From the NCBI GenBank assembly GCA_930367205.1, contig OV884011.1, positions 108,119,139 to 108,183,138 on the forward strand: a stretch of DNA of 64,000 bases, read 5' to 3'. Position numbers and translations under genes: made by a program. The notes under the pieces are model-generated. The model worked only from the letters and a program-made list of their open reading frames with translations, was not told the DNA's origin and did not search any database. This document shows, piece by piece, positions 50,601 through 62,399 of this stretch; within the stretch, counting starts at the first letter, position 1; each line of letters opens with the position of its first letter. The stretch is from Acanthosoma haemorrhoidale. Taxonomy: Eukaryota > Arthropoda > Insecta > Hemiptera > Acanthosomatidae.

Positions 50601-53600
50601 TTTGTTTTTTTAATACACATATTTCAATTTTTTTTTGTTTTTATCGCCCCATCAGCCCGTCGTCAAACAAAACATTGAAACTCGTCCTCTTCTATTTTTA
50701 GTTTATTAGTGGCGAATTAATGCACCTTAACAGCCCAGGACAAACAACAGAGCACCGATAACCGTTCATTATTTCCTCCCACCTTTACGACTAGATTTTC
50801 AGCTTTAATTAGCCTCGTCAAGGCCTAAAAGCCTTAACGAAATGTATCTGATCTGTAGTAACCAAAGACCCTTGAAGTGTTCACTTACACCGTGTCCAGG
50901 AATCGCCCAGCCGATAGGATCAAATCGTTTCCATTTGTGTTACTGACACTATAGGTAGCGGGAGCCATTAAATAAAATATTTAAAAACAAGCCCGTTGAG
51001 TGTAGTGGGTCCGACAATTAGGAGGGCTCGCCTAATTGTGGGGTTACTTGAAAAAGGTGAAATAACTGGTATTCAATAACAATTGATATTCAATAAGTAA
51101 CTTGGTTCCTATCATTTATATATTTTTTTTGGGTAAGCAGTTTTATTGTGTGTATGTTTGCCATGTTCAGGTTATGGAATCAAGCAATGAATAAACATTA
51201 TTGGGATATTCTGTTACCATAAATATAGTTTCACATAAAACCTTCTGTCATTGAGGGCCTGTAAATTGTTCGTTATTATATTTTATATTAATTTGACATG
51301 CATGCAGTGTTTTAGAAATATTTAGTAAAAAAATAATTAAAACTATACATCCATTTAAGCTTAATATTCCATGCAATGAATGAATTGAAAGTAGAACTCA
51401 AAACTTTCAAATCATGAAAGAGATGTTACTCCGAATGAGAGTAACGTATTTTAGTAAATTCGTTGAATGGCGTCTTCTTCTCTGGCTCTGCCATTGATAT
51501 TTAGGACAATGAGATGTTCTAATGATGTTTTTACAATGACTTGAAGAGGTTTTAGTTAAACGAAAAATCTTTCGTCTCTCCACAATATAGTATTTATTCA
51601 TCACATACATAGTATGGTTTTTGACAGCTCGAAGCTTTCATCTTCAGTTTGTAAAACGAAAAGTCATATGACAAAACCTTGATTGTCTATATTAAAAGTA
51701 ACAACAAACAAAAATCAATACTAACATGTACTACTAATATACTAACACTCCTGAATGAATTTAAAAAAATAGAAGTGGTTTTATTTTTCGTTCGTCATTT
51801 GAGGTATGGAAGATGTAACATTAAGTTACCAACCTACAGGCTGTCACCCTTTTGTAATACTCATGAACTACTAGGTGGAGGTTGAATCCGCAACACCGGT
51901 GAGAGGGTCAGGTTGGACAGGAGTAATGGCGAAAATCTCTCCAAACTGATAATAAAAATATAAGATTTTCTCAACAGCAATAAGAAGAAGACAATCTGTG
52001 AAACTAACTGACAGTTTCACGGAGAGCGAATCAAAATGGTTTATATAGTAAACAAAAAACATACATAACAGCAGAATGAATTAAATACTTTGTTGAAAAT
52101 TTCCATATCTAAAATTTGATCAATGAGCACTGAAATCTAATTTTGCAATTAACAGAAAATCAGCAGTTTTGAAATTTAACGTTCTTTTTACTCTTTCGTT
52201 TATTTGAATTATGATGTCACCGGCTTAGGATTGTTTTTTAAACACGAATGTTCTCAATCTCGTCTATATTTAGAGAAATCGTTAGTGAAGCTGATGTGGA
52301 TTGATTATCAGTTTTCTAGGTCACATGCATTCGGTGATAGATCACTTCACTAAATCCGTCATTATTAACCATTGCTTAATAATGTACCTGAAGTTTGCAA
52401 AGGTAATTCTTACTCCTTTACTAAAACAGCGTCCATATCATTCGTCAATGTTTTTTTACGATAGAGCAGGTAGTAATGAAAATATTTTATTAGTTTATTG
52501 CCGATTCGTAACTACACATCGCTGTACTGATACCGTATGTATCGTAAAGCACAGAAAAAAAAAAACATAACAACATAAATTCAGACCCATATCAATTTTT
52601 TTTTTAATTTCTTTAAGCGTTTTTCCGTAGTTTGATAATATTGGTTAAGGTATAGATTTGGAATTCTTTCCCTCATTGTTAAAAAATGTTAGAGACTGCA
52701 ACGAAATAAACAAAACCTTTCATCAATGCACAGAAACTTATGCTTTTAGCAATGTTTATAAATTGTAAACGTGCGGATAATATATTATTTTACCAATATT
52801 TTCGGTATTAGGGCATCGCAACTATAGTCACGAAAAACATACCCGTTCGTTTAGAAAAACCTTTTATGAGCTTTACAGTACATTGTTCAGGACATACAGA
52901 AGAAGATTTCGAATGAAGCTTTCCTATAATTTTAGGTTACCTCAACAGAGAACATTATTTTACTTGCTCATTTACCATTGTTTGTTGTATACTATATTCT
53001 ATTCATTATCCAGGTAGGTTTATTATTATTATAGTTTAAGTTATGTGGGGTAAAAACCACAAAACTGCAAAATGCATATAGGAAGTTTTCTCAAATTAGT
53101 GATATATATTGTAGCGACCCATCTCAGATAACGGGGGGTGAGTGGGTTTATGTTCATTTGACCAATTAAAATTGTGACAGAATGAAGAGAGAGGAGCGTA
53201 TCTGAAGAAAACAAGTAATCTGAGGAACAAAATTGGTAGGGTTACTCATATCAGATATAAATAATAGCTTAACAAGAGAAAAACAGAGTAAGCCTGAGTC
53301 TTGGCACGGCTTCTTCCCTAGCCGGAAATCCAGCGAATCAACCATGAACTCTCATAAAGACTGTTTAAGCTTACATTCACTGCTACGTTGGGCGAATGAA
53401 GGCTTATTTTATTCGGAATGAATACCATTATCTTTATGTATACATATATCCCTGACTTACTATCAACATCACCCCTCTTCATTCAAGCTGAATAATTAAA
53501 ATATTTGTTTTATAGGGAGGTCATTTAACAATTCAACCATTAACAGATTTGATTCCTATATCAAATCCTGAGCGTAAAGTAATATGCGTATTGCATTAGC

Positions 53601-53643
53601 GTAAAGTTATACTAAAATATATTTTACTCGATAATATTTAATT
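47690..53643. other. Mostly AT-rich non-coding stretch
   Basis: No gene is recognised. A T run of about 25 lies at 49,680-49,704. GC-richer patches at 49,310-49,520 and 50,340-50,560 have overlapping frames of 60-90 codons on both strands without motifs. A 62-codon plus frame at 53,233-53,421 is also unassigned. A degenerate hammerhead-like repeat at 51.6 kb is listed separately. Confidence 0.45.
51618..51675 (-). repeat. Hammerhead-like repeat, copy 3 (degenerate)
   Basis: On the minus strand TCATATGACTTTTCGTTTTA precedes CTGAAGA, AAAGCTTCGAGCTGTC and AAAAA. The 25 bases before the core match those before copy 1 at 5.1 kb (TCATATGACTTTTCATTTTA), so both belong to one dispersed family. GAAA has decayed to AAAA and the outer stem is lost. 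Confidence 0.5.
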
Positions 53644-53654
53644 AATTTGACATT
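53644..53654 (+). repeat. Target-site duplication, left copy, long LINE-A
   Basis: AATTTGACATT here recurs at 57229-57239 and fixes both ends of the long LINE-A copy. Confidence 0.9.
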
Positions 53655-54310
53655 ACTCCATCGCCTATTAAGCGAAAGCCAAGAAGATCAAATACGTACG
53701 TTCCTCCAATAAATTCATCTGCCGCCAGCTCGACGGAAGACCTACCACCACCACAGGCCAGCATTTTAAAAGAATCAGCTGACGAATCTCCGCTCTTCAC
53801 GCCTAACAGCTTCAAAGTTCTGAGAAATGGAGACATGGAAGTTTTCAAACCACCCACACAGACCAAGCGCCTCCGGTATTCGCAAGACATATTAACAATT
53901 TCAAATTGCTATGTACTCAAATGAGTAAAGTGGTAGGTACGGGAAAATATACGTGCCTCAATCAGTCTCGGGATACGAAAATTTCGCCGGACACTCCCGA
54001 TTCTTATCGGGCCATTATTAAGTATTTGGAAGAAACTAAAGCCGACTTCCATACTTATCAGCTAAAGCAGGAAAGATCCACTACTCGTGCACACGTTCCT
54101 CATAAAGTTTCCCAGCCAGAAATTTAAGCCTTCTGTCACTTTTGCAGTGGCAGTTCGGAACAGAGAGCAGTCACAGGAACCGCACTCTCCCTGTCCGCAA
54201 GTTCATTTTCCTCAACATTCCGTTCATCCCGTCAACCAGAAAACCCAATCCCATCCTCAACCATACATCTTGCATATTCCTCCAGCTCTTCAGATCTCAC
54301 TAGCCTATTA
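53655..54310 (+). pseudogene. LINE-A ORF1 remnant (gag-like protein)
   Basis: The frame opens at the first base of the element with SPIKRKPRRSNTYVPPINSS, a basic then Ser/Pro-rich N-terminal part. It reads on to DMEVFKPPTQTKRLR and a stop near 53,920. A second frame (53,906-54,127) contains PDSYRAIIKYLEETKADFHT, resembling the small fold before the zinc knuckles of Jockey-type ORF1 proteins. No CCHC knuckles can be read, so the C-terminus is lost or eroded. The family product binds element RNA. Confidence 0.65.
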
Positions 54311-54408
54311 ACATCATTCCTTACAGAGTTCCAAACCCTAATTACCCCTCTCATTCCCGTCTTACAAATCTTTTCTCCTACCTTATCCACGTTAAACAAA
54401 ATCCATAA

Positions 54409-55020
54409 GTGGATCTTTCCGACTCCTTATCCATCCTCCTTAGGAATGCGAATGGTGTTCACACCCATACTAACGAACTGACAGCACTATCCCACTACAA
54501 GAACATCGACGTAGCTCTTATTACTGAAACGAGACTTACGAGTAAACGACCATTTACCATTCGACAGTACCAGACTTATCAAATTGATAACCCAGATGGA
54601 AGAGCTCATGCAGGTACCGCTGTCATTGTCCATAACTCCATATCCCACCACATAGCTCCTTTGGCAGCACATGATTTCCTTCAGTCCACTGCAGTGTCAA
54701 ATTAAGCACCTTCACTTTCCCCCTCACTCTAGCATCAGTGTACTGCCCTCTGAATAAATCCATTTCCGATTCCCAATTAATCTCCTTTCTAGACTCCATC
54801 GGACATCGTGTCCTTGTGGGTGGGGACTTTAATTACGAAGCACCAACATTGGGGGGTCAAGATCCACGAATACACAAGGACGTGCTTTGCTGTCTACACT
54901 CACATGGAAACATTGCTTCACTATCTCTCCAAACACAGCCACCAACTGGGCATCAGATCCCAATCGAAATCCAGATCGCCATGATTTCTTCTTCTACAAT
55001 AGTTTACTTAGGCTCCTAGT
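54409..55020 (+). pseudogene. LINE-A ORF2: endonuclease domain remnant
   Basis: The first frame reads LLRNANGVHTHTNELTAL, VALITETRLTSK and NPDGRAHAGTAVIV. These are the N-terminal blocks of the exonuclease-endonuclease-phosphatase fold, with the metal-binding Glu in TET. A frameshift near 54,700 leads to ASVYCP and VLVGGDFNYEAP, with the catalytic Asp and Asn in GGDFN. The usual WGS and SDH blocks are degraded. No ATG is seen; the frame follows a stop and opens at GTG. This domain would nick the target DNA. Confidence 0.85.
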
Positions 55021-55279
55021 TAGGCTACTATCCACTTCTGCCAGCTTCTTACAGATTCCGTAGCCCTCACAGTGTCCTTGAAAACATACCAAGACCTAGA
55101 CGATGTAGTGAATTCTTTCACTACTCTGGTCCAGAGGTAGGCTTGAAAGGCTTTATCACCCCATCATCATCCTAAAACTCACAGTCATAAGTAATAAAAT
55201 TTACCTCATCATCTCAAAGATCTAATCCAATCTAAACGCCACCCAAACCCGGCATCCTACTGATCGCCGCTTTTACAAT

Positions 55280-56802
55280 TAGTACTGCAGATTGGTAAAG
55301 CAGCTATTGGCATCCTACCGTTCCGATTCCTTCAATGCCCACCTCTCCTCTCTGTCTACCTGGGATAACTCCCTGTGTAATGTAACCAAAAAAATCCCCA
55401 AGTATCGCGAGAGGGCGGAGGAATTCACACTGCATCTTTCCCGTACTTTCACTCCTCATCATACTCCTCAAAACATTAATCATCGCCCAACTGTTGATGA
55501 TTTCCTTACTTCACTTATCCCTCTCTCACTGCCACCAAAAGCCGTTAACCCCTCTGAGGTCAAATATCTTCTAAAAAAATTACCTTATCGAAAATCTCCA
55601 AGATATGATCTCCTTACTCCTCGAATCCTCCAACAACTTCCGCCTAAAGCCATAATCTTCCTAACCTACATTTATAATTGCATTATCCGAACTACGCACT
55701 TTCCTCCCCTCTGGAAACACTCCATTATAGTCCTATTCGCCAAGCCCGGTAAACTGCCCGATGACACCTCATCTTACCGTCCAATTAGCCTACTCCCTAT
55801 CCTCTCAAAACTATTTGAAAAACTCCTATTAAAACGCCTACTTCCAATTGTTGAATCCAAAAACCTGTGTCCTACACACTAGTTTGTTTCGTCTAAGACA
55901 TTCCACTTTCCAATAAGGCCTTCGCGTTATATATCCTCAGCCCTTGAAACCAAACAGTATTGCACTGCTGCCTTTCCGGATATAGCTCAAGCTTTTGACA
56001 GAGTCTGGCACGCAGGTTTGCTTTACAAGCTCAAAGGATATTAACCGCAGACCCTATTCCTAATCCTACAATCCTACTTTTCAAACCGCTTCTTCCAAGT
56101 CCGCTGTGGTTTAGAATATTCTAACTACTATCCCATTAAAGCAGGAGTTCCACAGGGCAGCGTCCTGGGTCCCATCCTCTATAATGTCCCCTCTACCACT
56201 AATACCTTCTTCTCAACATCCCCTCATCCCACTCAGACCCTGATATAGCATCCCAAACCCTTCAAAAACACCTTGATGAGATCACGTATTGGTGCGACCA
56301 ATGGAGACTCAAGGTCAATGAAGCAAAATGTTCCCCCATAACCTTTACCCTCTGCCGCAAGTCCTGTCCGCCAGTCTTTTTAAATTCGATTCCTCTCCCT
56401 GTGTCTGAGACAGTACAGTATTTAGGCTTCAATCTCGACAAAAGACTGACATGGAACCCACACGCGAGACTAAAAATACAAGAACTGAACAGACGCTTTG
56501 GACAACTGTACAGACTACTTCGAAGGACATCCCATCTCTCAATAGAAAATAAACTACTTATTTACAAAGTTATACTTAAGCCAATCTGGACATACGGAAT
56601 AGAGCTATGGGGGACAGCAAAAAAGTCGAACATCAAGCGCATCCAATCCTTTCAATCAAAAGTCATGAGAACAATAGTAAATGCCCCCTATTACGTCACC
56701 AACAAAACCCTTCATAATGATCTTAATATACCCTACATTCTTGAACTCATCCCTTCCAAGTTCATAAAATTCCACAGTAGCCTTTCCACCCTTATTCCCT
56801 AG
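55280..56802 (+). pseudogene. LINE-A ORF2: reverse transcriptase remnant
   Basis: The open frame at 55,292-55,882 (196 codons, longest in the window) covers the RT fingers: LKKLPYRKSPRYDLLTPRIL, PPLWKHSIIVLFAKPGK and SSYRPISLLPILSKLFEKLL. After a frameshift come DIAQAFDRVWHAGLLYKLKG (first catalytic Asp) and AGVPQGSVLGPILYN. The FADD strand is deleted at about 56,190-56,230. The C-terminal frame at 56,401-56,802 has VQYLGFNLDKRLTWNPHARL and KPIWTYGIELWGTAKK and ends at a natural-looking stop. Without FADD and with frameshifts it is inactive. Confidence 0.9.
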
Positions 56803-57239
56803 CACATAGTCATTGCACTGCACCACTTATCCCTATAATCCCCCTCGGATACTAAAACGGCAGTGACCTCGTGACCTGCTATAAATAAGTGACAGTGGGA
56901 GTCAGGGCAATGGACTTTCTCTAATCATGTCCTGAGCGTCTGTGGCTCTCGCGCTCTTGGTCAGCCTCCGCTGGCTCTTATCCACTGACGCGGCTGACGT
57001 AGGAACGTGGGCGACTTCCCTAGACTCCGCTCCCTCCTTCGTACGCGAGGGAGGTGACAACCATGTGGAATTGGGAGGCCTCTGGGCTGTTTGTAAATAT
57101 TGGATGAATGAGTGAGTGAATGATGAATTGTAAATATGGTACGAATGAGAACATTTATCTCAATTACTTGTTGCATAATAAAGCAGATTGTAGGTTTAGT
57201 ACAATAAAGAATTTATATATATAAAAAAAATTTGACATT

Positions 57240-58185
57240 GCCCCAATCGCTTCTAACCCAAAGTAAATTAACACAATAAATTAAAGTGGTGAACATTGTA
57301 AGGAATTTCATATAAAATAGAATTCAGCAATACAATATGTTTTATTCAAATGTTTGAAAGTATTCAATGAAATAGATTTGAAAGTCAATATGAATGTTAA
57401 TGATGAAAATATTACATATATCTTACAGACTAATTAATATAAATATTCTTACTGTACAATGTTGTATTATTAGATGAGGAGTCCGTAGGAGTCTTACAAG
57501 CTAGTCTTCTGTCGTTAGGGGGCTGTCCACGGGGACCGCCTCGGAAACGAGTAAGAGCTCATCCCTCATACCCCGTTCCTATTTAAATAGTTCTCCTCCC
57601 CACTTTCTATCTGATGCAGCTGACCTTTTCATGTCTTTGTGTTAAAAAATTGACTTTTAAGTCCTCCTTATAACTAAGCTTAGAGTGTGTTCCCTACTCT
57701 GTCTTGAGTTCACCCTGTCTGCTGGGCTATATAGCTCTCTTATTTTGTACTTCACTCTAGGGGGACAACAGTTTATTACTTTCACGCTAATCCGTCTTTA
57801 TGACGACCAGTTAGGGACAAATCTGTGCATCTGACCACTTTCACCTCGCAAATTTGTATCTTTTAATATTATTTTCTATGCTTTATTCACATGCCAGGCT
57901 ACATTTTAAGTGGCTAGACAAACTTTAAAGTTTAGATGATTCCATTAGCTAAATTATTAGATATTCACTAAAGTTTGCATTTCATAAAATAAATTTTTAT
58001 ACTATCACAACTTTATTCCCAGGAAGACGCCACATTAAATTTGACTGTTTGAATTACTAGAATTTTCAATCAGTATCTGTTCGTGTGGTGTTTTTCAATA
58101 TGTGAACAAAATTCAGTGAACAAATATTTAAAATTTCTCCTCTTACTGTATGCGCAGATGCATTGAATTACAATTTTCTATTTGA
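57240..58185. other. Spacer between the two long LINEs
   Basis: No gene is recognised. A less AT-rich part at 57,480-57,800 contains TATATAG near 57,730 but no frame of note. Confidence 0.5.
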
Positions 58186-58417
58186 AGTTAAAATTACAAA
58201 TCACTGGGTACAGGACTAGGTGAAAGGGCTCACCTTCAGATTACAATTTGGGAAACTAAAAACTAAAACCTACAACTATAACCTAAGACTAAAGCGTTCC
58301 TGCCTCGACTGCGTCTTGTCATCAATAGGGAATGGAGTGGGGGTTATCGTGTTAAACACCAGGTTTGCCAAGTATTGTAGGGATTTGAAAAATTTGATAT
58401 GTCTATGTTGAATGAAT

Positions 58418-59600
58418 TCATCCACCGTTGGCATAGATCTCGTGAACCTCACTGTTGTTCCGCTGCTTGAATGAAGTATGTCTGAACACTTTCATCAGTG
58501 TACCGTTTTGGAATTGTTGGATTCGCTGAGCTGTCGTATACGTCAGATAACGAAAAAGCGGTGCAACATACAGCAGAGTAGGCCTGAGTACACTCTTATA
58601 TATCATGAGCTTTAGGCGCAGTGATAGATTGGGGGAAGTCAATAAATGCGTAAGCCGGAATGACTTCGTGCGAGTTTGCTTCAACTTCCACGCAAAATGG
58701 TCACTAAAATGGAGGTGTCTGTCCATTTTAATCCCCAGATATACTAGGTTGTTTGCTGGTGAGTTTTGCTGCGTTCCTACTGTGTAAGTAGTAGGCAGTG
58801 GACTTTTTTCCTTTTGGAATGAGAAAATTACGCAGTCAGCCTTGCCAGCGTTTACGGATATATTGAGTCTCCCCAAACTCTCACTGATCTGGTTACAGGC
58901 TACTTCAGCCAGTCTAAGAGCTAACTTGGTGCTCATGCTGCTACTTTACACCGCTATGTCATTAGCTAAAGCAGTAACTGTTGTGTTTTTATGTCGGGCT
59001 CCTACAATTTCAGACGTGTACACGTTGAAGAGTACAGGGGATAAAACGGCTCCTTGGAGTACTCCACAGGCTAGTGGCACAGCTTCGGAAAACCTATCAC
59101 CCACCCGCACTCGCATCGATCTGTTGTTTAGGAAGCTAGGCAGAATTAAATAGAGTTGCTCCGGGCATTCCCGGTCGCAGAGCATTTGACGCAGTGTCCC
59201 GTGGGACACGGAGTCGAATGCTTGAGTGCATTCAATCGAAATCATAGCCGTGGCTATGTTTCTATTCAAGTTATGGCTAGCTTCTGACTTTAGCTTTAGA
59301 AGGGGGTGCTCTGCGCTCATACTGGATTGAAATCCGGTCTGCTCTGGCAGAATAGTGTCATTTTCCGCGCAGTAATTTTTGAAATAATTCAATAGAATTT
59401 TCTCGAAAATTTTTCCCATCTGCGGTAACAAGCTGATCGGGTGGTAGTGGGCTGGGTGATCTCCGCTCTTTGCTCGCTTGAGTAATGGAAACAAGATGGC
59501 TTGTTTCTATGCATCAGGAAAGTACCGCAATCTTAAACAAGATTTGTATAAGTTTGGGAATTTTACTATCCCTCTCCTTGGCATTTCTTTGAGCAGCACT
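58418..59600 (-). pseudogene. LINE-B reverse transcriptase remnant
   Basis: The minus strand reads AILFPLLKRAKSGDHPAHYH, PISLLPQMGKIFEKILLNYF, LPEQTGFQSSMSAEHPLLKL, AMISIECTQAFDSVSHGTL (first catalytic Asp region), CGVLQGAVLSPVLFN and TALANDIAV, followed by a stop. The motif is normally FADD; here one Asp is Asn and Phe is Leu. The frame resumes in register after the stop (58,946-58,948) with ISESLGRLNISVNAGKADCV, NNLVYLGIKMDRHL and MIYKSVLRPTLLYVAPLF. Thus a single in-frame stop plus loss of the active site kill it. Confidence 0.88.
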
Positions 59601-59609
59601 GTTTCTATC

Positions 59610-60120
59610 CTATCGTGTACACCGGCGAAGAATCGCCTTGAGCTGCTTCGGTGATACAACCATGTGGTTCTGTTCAGCATCTAGCGGAGGAGGCATATGG
59701 TAGTAGCCCGTCCTAGTTCTAATATCCCTAGCGTAGTGGTCGGCCAGTTTTGTTGCCTGTAGCTTAGCTGTAAGATGATTGTCACCTTCGTGAAGACGGA
59801 CAGTAACTGCCTTGTCTTTTGTAGTCTTCAACAGCTTCCAGAAATTTCTTTGATCTCCTTTAGTGCTACGAAGTCGCTCATGCCACTTTGCTGTTTTCCA
59901 GCGTTTCATCAGGCCTTGGATTTGCGTTGTGAGAGAATTCACAACTTCCTAGTTCAGCAAGCTATGACCTCTCGTCCTATACCATATATTCTTCCAATTG
60001 TTGCGCAAGGCAATCATTTTAAGAATATGGTTTGGAGGTGGTCGCAGCGTCGGTGGCATGGAACTAAACTTCGGGATCGCATTGTCTGTGGCGTCTACGA
60101 TCAAATCAGTTATGAAAGTT
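59610..60120 (-). pseudogene. LINE-B ORF2 segment between endonuclease and RT
   Basis: This minus-strand stretch reads NAIPKFSSMPPTLRPPPNHI, one stop after SLLN, then VVNSLTTQIQGLMKRWKTAK, RSTKGDQRNFWKLLKTTKDK, AKLQATKLADHYARDI and VVSPKQLKAILRR. It is the linker typical of Jockey-type ORF2 (FWK...LK, A...FA, then the RT fingers). After CTR a stop or frameshift separates it from the RT. Confidence 0.8.
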
Positions 60121-60127
60121 AGTTAAA

Positions 60128-62350
60128 GATCTACTCCTTCTTTTGTGTGGAGGATTGGCCTCGTATGCAATTAATTAATAATTAATTGACCATTATAATA
60201 ACTTTTGTGAATGTTTTTACTAACAAATAAAACACTCAGCAATGTTTTTACTCCTCTCTCATTATTCTTGTAACACACTTACTTCTGTTATCATATCTAT
60301 CTCGATTTCAACTTTTCTCTTAATTTATTTTAACATGTATATTGTAACAATAAATATATTCATTTTATAATTTTTTTCTTTCATTATGGATTAAAATGAA
60401 TTTATCTCGAAATTATATTCTTGTTCTATTCCAAGCCAATAATCCCAAATAATATACCAGAAATTTAAATTCACTAAGCACTAAATGTTTACTATTTTGT
60501 TTCAGAATTAAAAAAAAACAGTTTTTAAATAATATTGAAGCTACTAGCTTAAGTTTGCATATGCCTCATTGACTTTGGTTTTTGTTTTTTTTTAATCATA
60601 GCAATAAACTGGCGCATAGTATACTCGTATAAGCACATATAATTAAGCATCATAAGGTGCACTTAGTGTCCTGGCAAGCTAACTGGTCCTTGGATCTAGA
60701 ATAAATAAACCATTGAGCCGTAGGCGGTGCTGACACTGGAATATAAATGTCACTAGATATATATGTATACTGAATGTATAGTGACTTGGACAGATTTAGT
60801 GTCTAGCAGTGAATCAGCCGGGGAGATAAGATTGTGGTATAGCTCCCCTGGGACCACACCCCAGGCCACCATCGGGGTCTCATTTGGAAATATTTAATTA
60901 TACATATATCTGCTCGGGTATGTTGGGCTGGGGTTTGTGGGGCTATTGTCATGGTATTCACAAAAGAAAATGTCCTTTGTGTGCATTTTTAAATTTGATG
61001 AAAATGGACAAAATCACAAGAGTAATAAATTTCTATTTATTTTATTACACAAAACATTATTCTTTACATTTATGAATATTTTTTTTTCAAAGGTTTTATA
61101 CTAAATTGCTTTTTTGTAAATTATACATACTCAATAAAACAAGTAAACTAGGACTTGGCCCGAGTTTGTTACGAACTTAAATGTGTGGAAGTAGTTTTTC
61201 CGTATTTATTATTATCAAAAATACTTGAGCAAATCTTAGTTTTTATAAGTTTATTTTTCAAAAAAAATTTTTGCATAATATTTATAAACCTAGATACCTA
61301 ATGACAAATCTGGAACCATCACACACTTTGTGACATTTGTAATAACACTTACAGTAAAACATACAATCCACTAAATACTCTGACGCCAGAAAAAAAACAC
61401 ACAGCGTACCAGCAAGAATCATTACAATAAAACGATACCTATATTTAAAAAACACAAGAAATATAAATACAAGTCTACAAATTATTGTTACTTATTATTG
61501 TTACAAATTACATGTAACTATAATATCCTCTAATGATCCTCATTAGTGTAGGCAGAAAATAAAAAAATCATATTAAAAACAACTTTTAACACCCATTTAT
61601 ATTGGATTTGGTTCCATAAAAAATAATTTTTGGGCTATTTTACATTAAATCTTAGAGCAGTCTCTTAAGAAAGCTTGTAAGTCAGTGAGAAGTGGTTCAA
61701 CTTTTTTCAAATACTTCATGTTATTACATATCATAATATGTCATACAAATGATATGCAGAGAAGGGTTGCTTTTTAATATACCTTTAAAATTTCGGATTC
61801 ATTGTATCATTTTTTAAGGCCACTTATGACTATTTTTAAGGTCACATATAACATACAAACCAATGAATGACCATTACCCCAGAGCTTCTAAAGTAGATCA
61901 TCTGCTTTCCTGCTAAATTTTACTTTTCTTCAAATTACATAGTTTTTCTGTCTTACTGCCCATTCAATATTAAAAAAAAAAATTATGTTTTTTTTTCTGG
62001 ATTTTTTGGGGGTATAATTTGTTTTCCCTGGAAAAATAAATATATAAATAGTATATGCACTTCGGCAACGTCGTATTTATTACGGTTGTACGTTGGTTGA
62101 AAGAATGGCATGGCATTGAATATCATTTATATATTTAACTTTTATGTATCTCGATTTCACATCTTATCTCTTATGTATTTTTGATCTGTTCTTCCATGAA
62201 GGTCTGTAAGTTTTACCATACATCCTGAAACACATACTATCGAATCACATATTTCATAATAGTAGCTAATTATCATGAAATGGTCAAATTAAGGTGAAAT
62301 CAAGAGTTATTGTTAACTTGTATGCTATGTGTTATTGATATATTTAGTCC
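60128..62350. other. AT-rich non-coding stretch
   Basis: No gene is recognised. The part at 60,650-60,900 is less AT-rich but lacks a frame with motifs. Long A and T runs occur near 61,080, 61,260 and 61,970. Confidence 0.5.
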
Positions 62351-62355
62351 ATTTT

Positions 62356-62399
62356 AGCACCTGAAGATGATGATATAACCCGTCGAAAGTACTAGTGCT
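62356..62399 (+). repeat. Hammerhead-ribozyme-like repeat, copy 4 (best conserved)
   Basis: The order is AGCAC (62356-62360), CTGAAGA (62361-62367), a short stem II with GATG pairing CGTC, GAAA (62385-62388), the spacer GTACTA (a 2-bp stem III and the NUH cleavage triplet CUA), then GTGCT (62395-62399), which pairs perfectly with AGCAC. The preceding CATTTTA and a following ATGTGGA match copy 1. The spacer length is the same in copies 1 and 4. An extra T after the core departs from the canonical fold. Confidence 0.5.

Larger units (their letters stand above)
53655..57228 (+). mobile_element. LINE-A copy 9, the long copy (ORF1, endonuclease and RT remnants, 3' UTR)
   Basis: This 3.57-kb Jockey-like non-LTR retrotransposon is flanked by an 11-bp TSD (53644-53654, 57229-57239). 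Order: partial ORF1 (gag-like), apurinic-type endonuclease, reverse transcriptase, long-form 3' UTR with the CpG-rich segment (56934-57098), AATAAAG and a short TA/A tail. It begins inside ORF1 with no 5' UTR, so it is 5'-truncated. Stops and frameshifts break every ORF, and the RT active-site region (FADD) is deleted. It is the reference for the other LINE-A copies. LINE families of this type insert by target-primed reverse transcription, which the TSD and 3' tail fit. Confidence 0.93.
58193..60120 (-). mobile_element. LINE-B copy, second Jockey-like family, 5'-truncated
   Basis: On the minus strand it opens inside ORF2 with NAIPKFSSMPPTLRPPPNHI and NWKNIWYRTRGHSLLN, continues through the RT linker and full RT to YTTAQRIQQFQNGTLMKVFR, then a ~220-bp 3' UTR. 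It differs from LINE-A throughout. A candidate TSD, AGTTAAA (58186-58192 and 60121-60127), is short, so the ends are tentative. It lies tail to tail with the long LINE-A copy. Confidence 0.82.
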
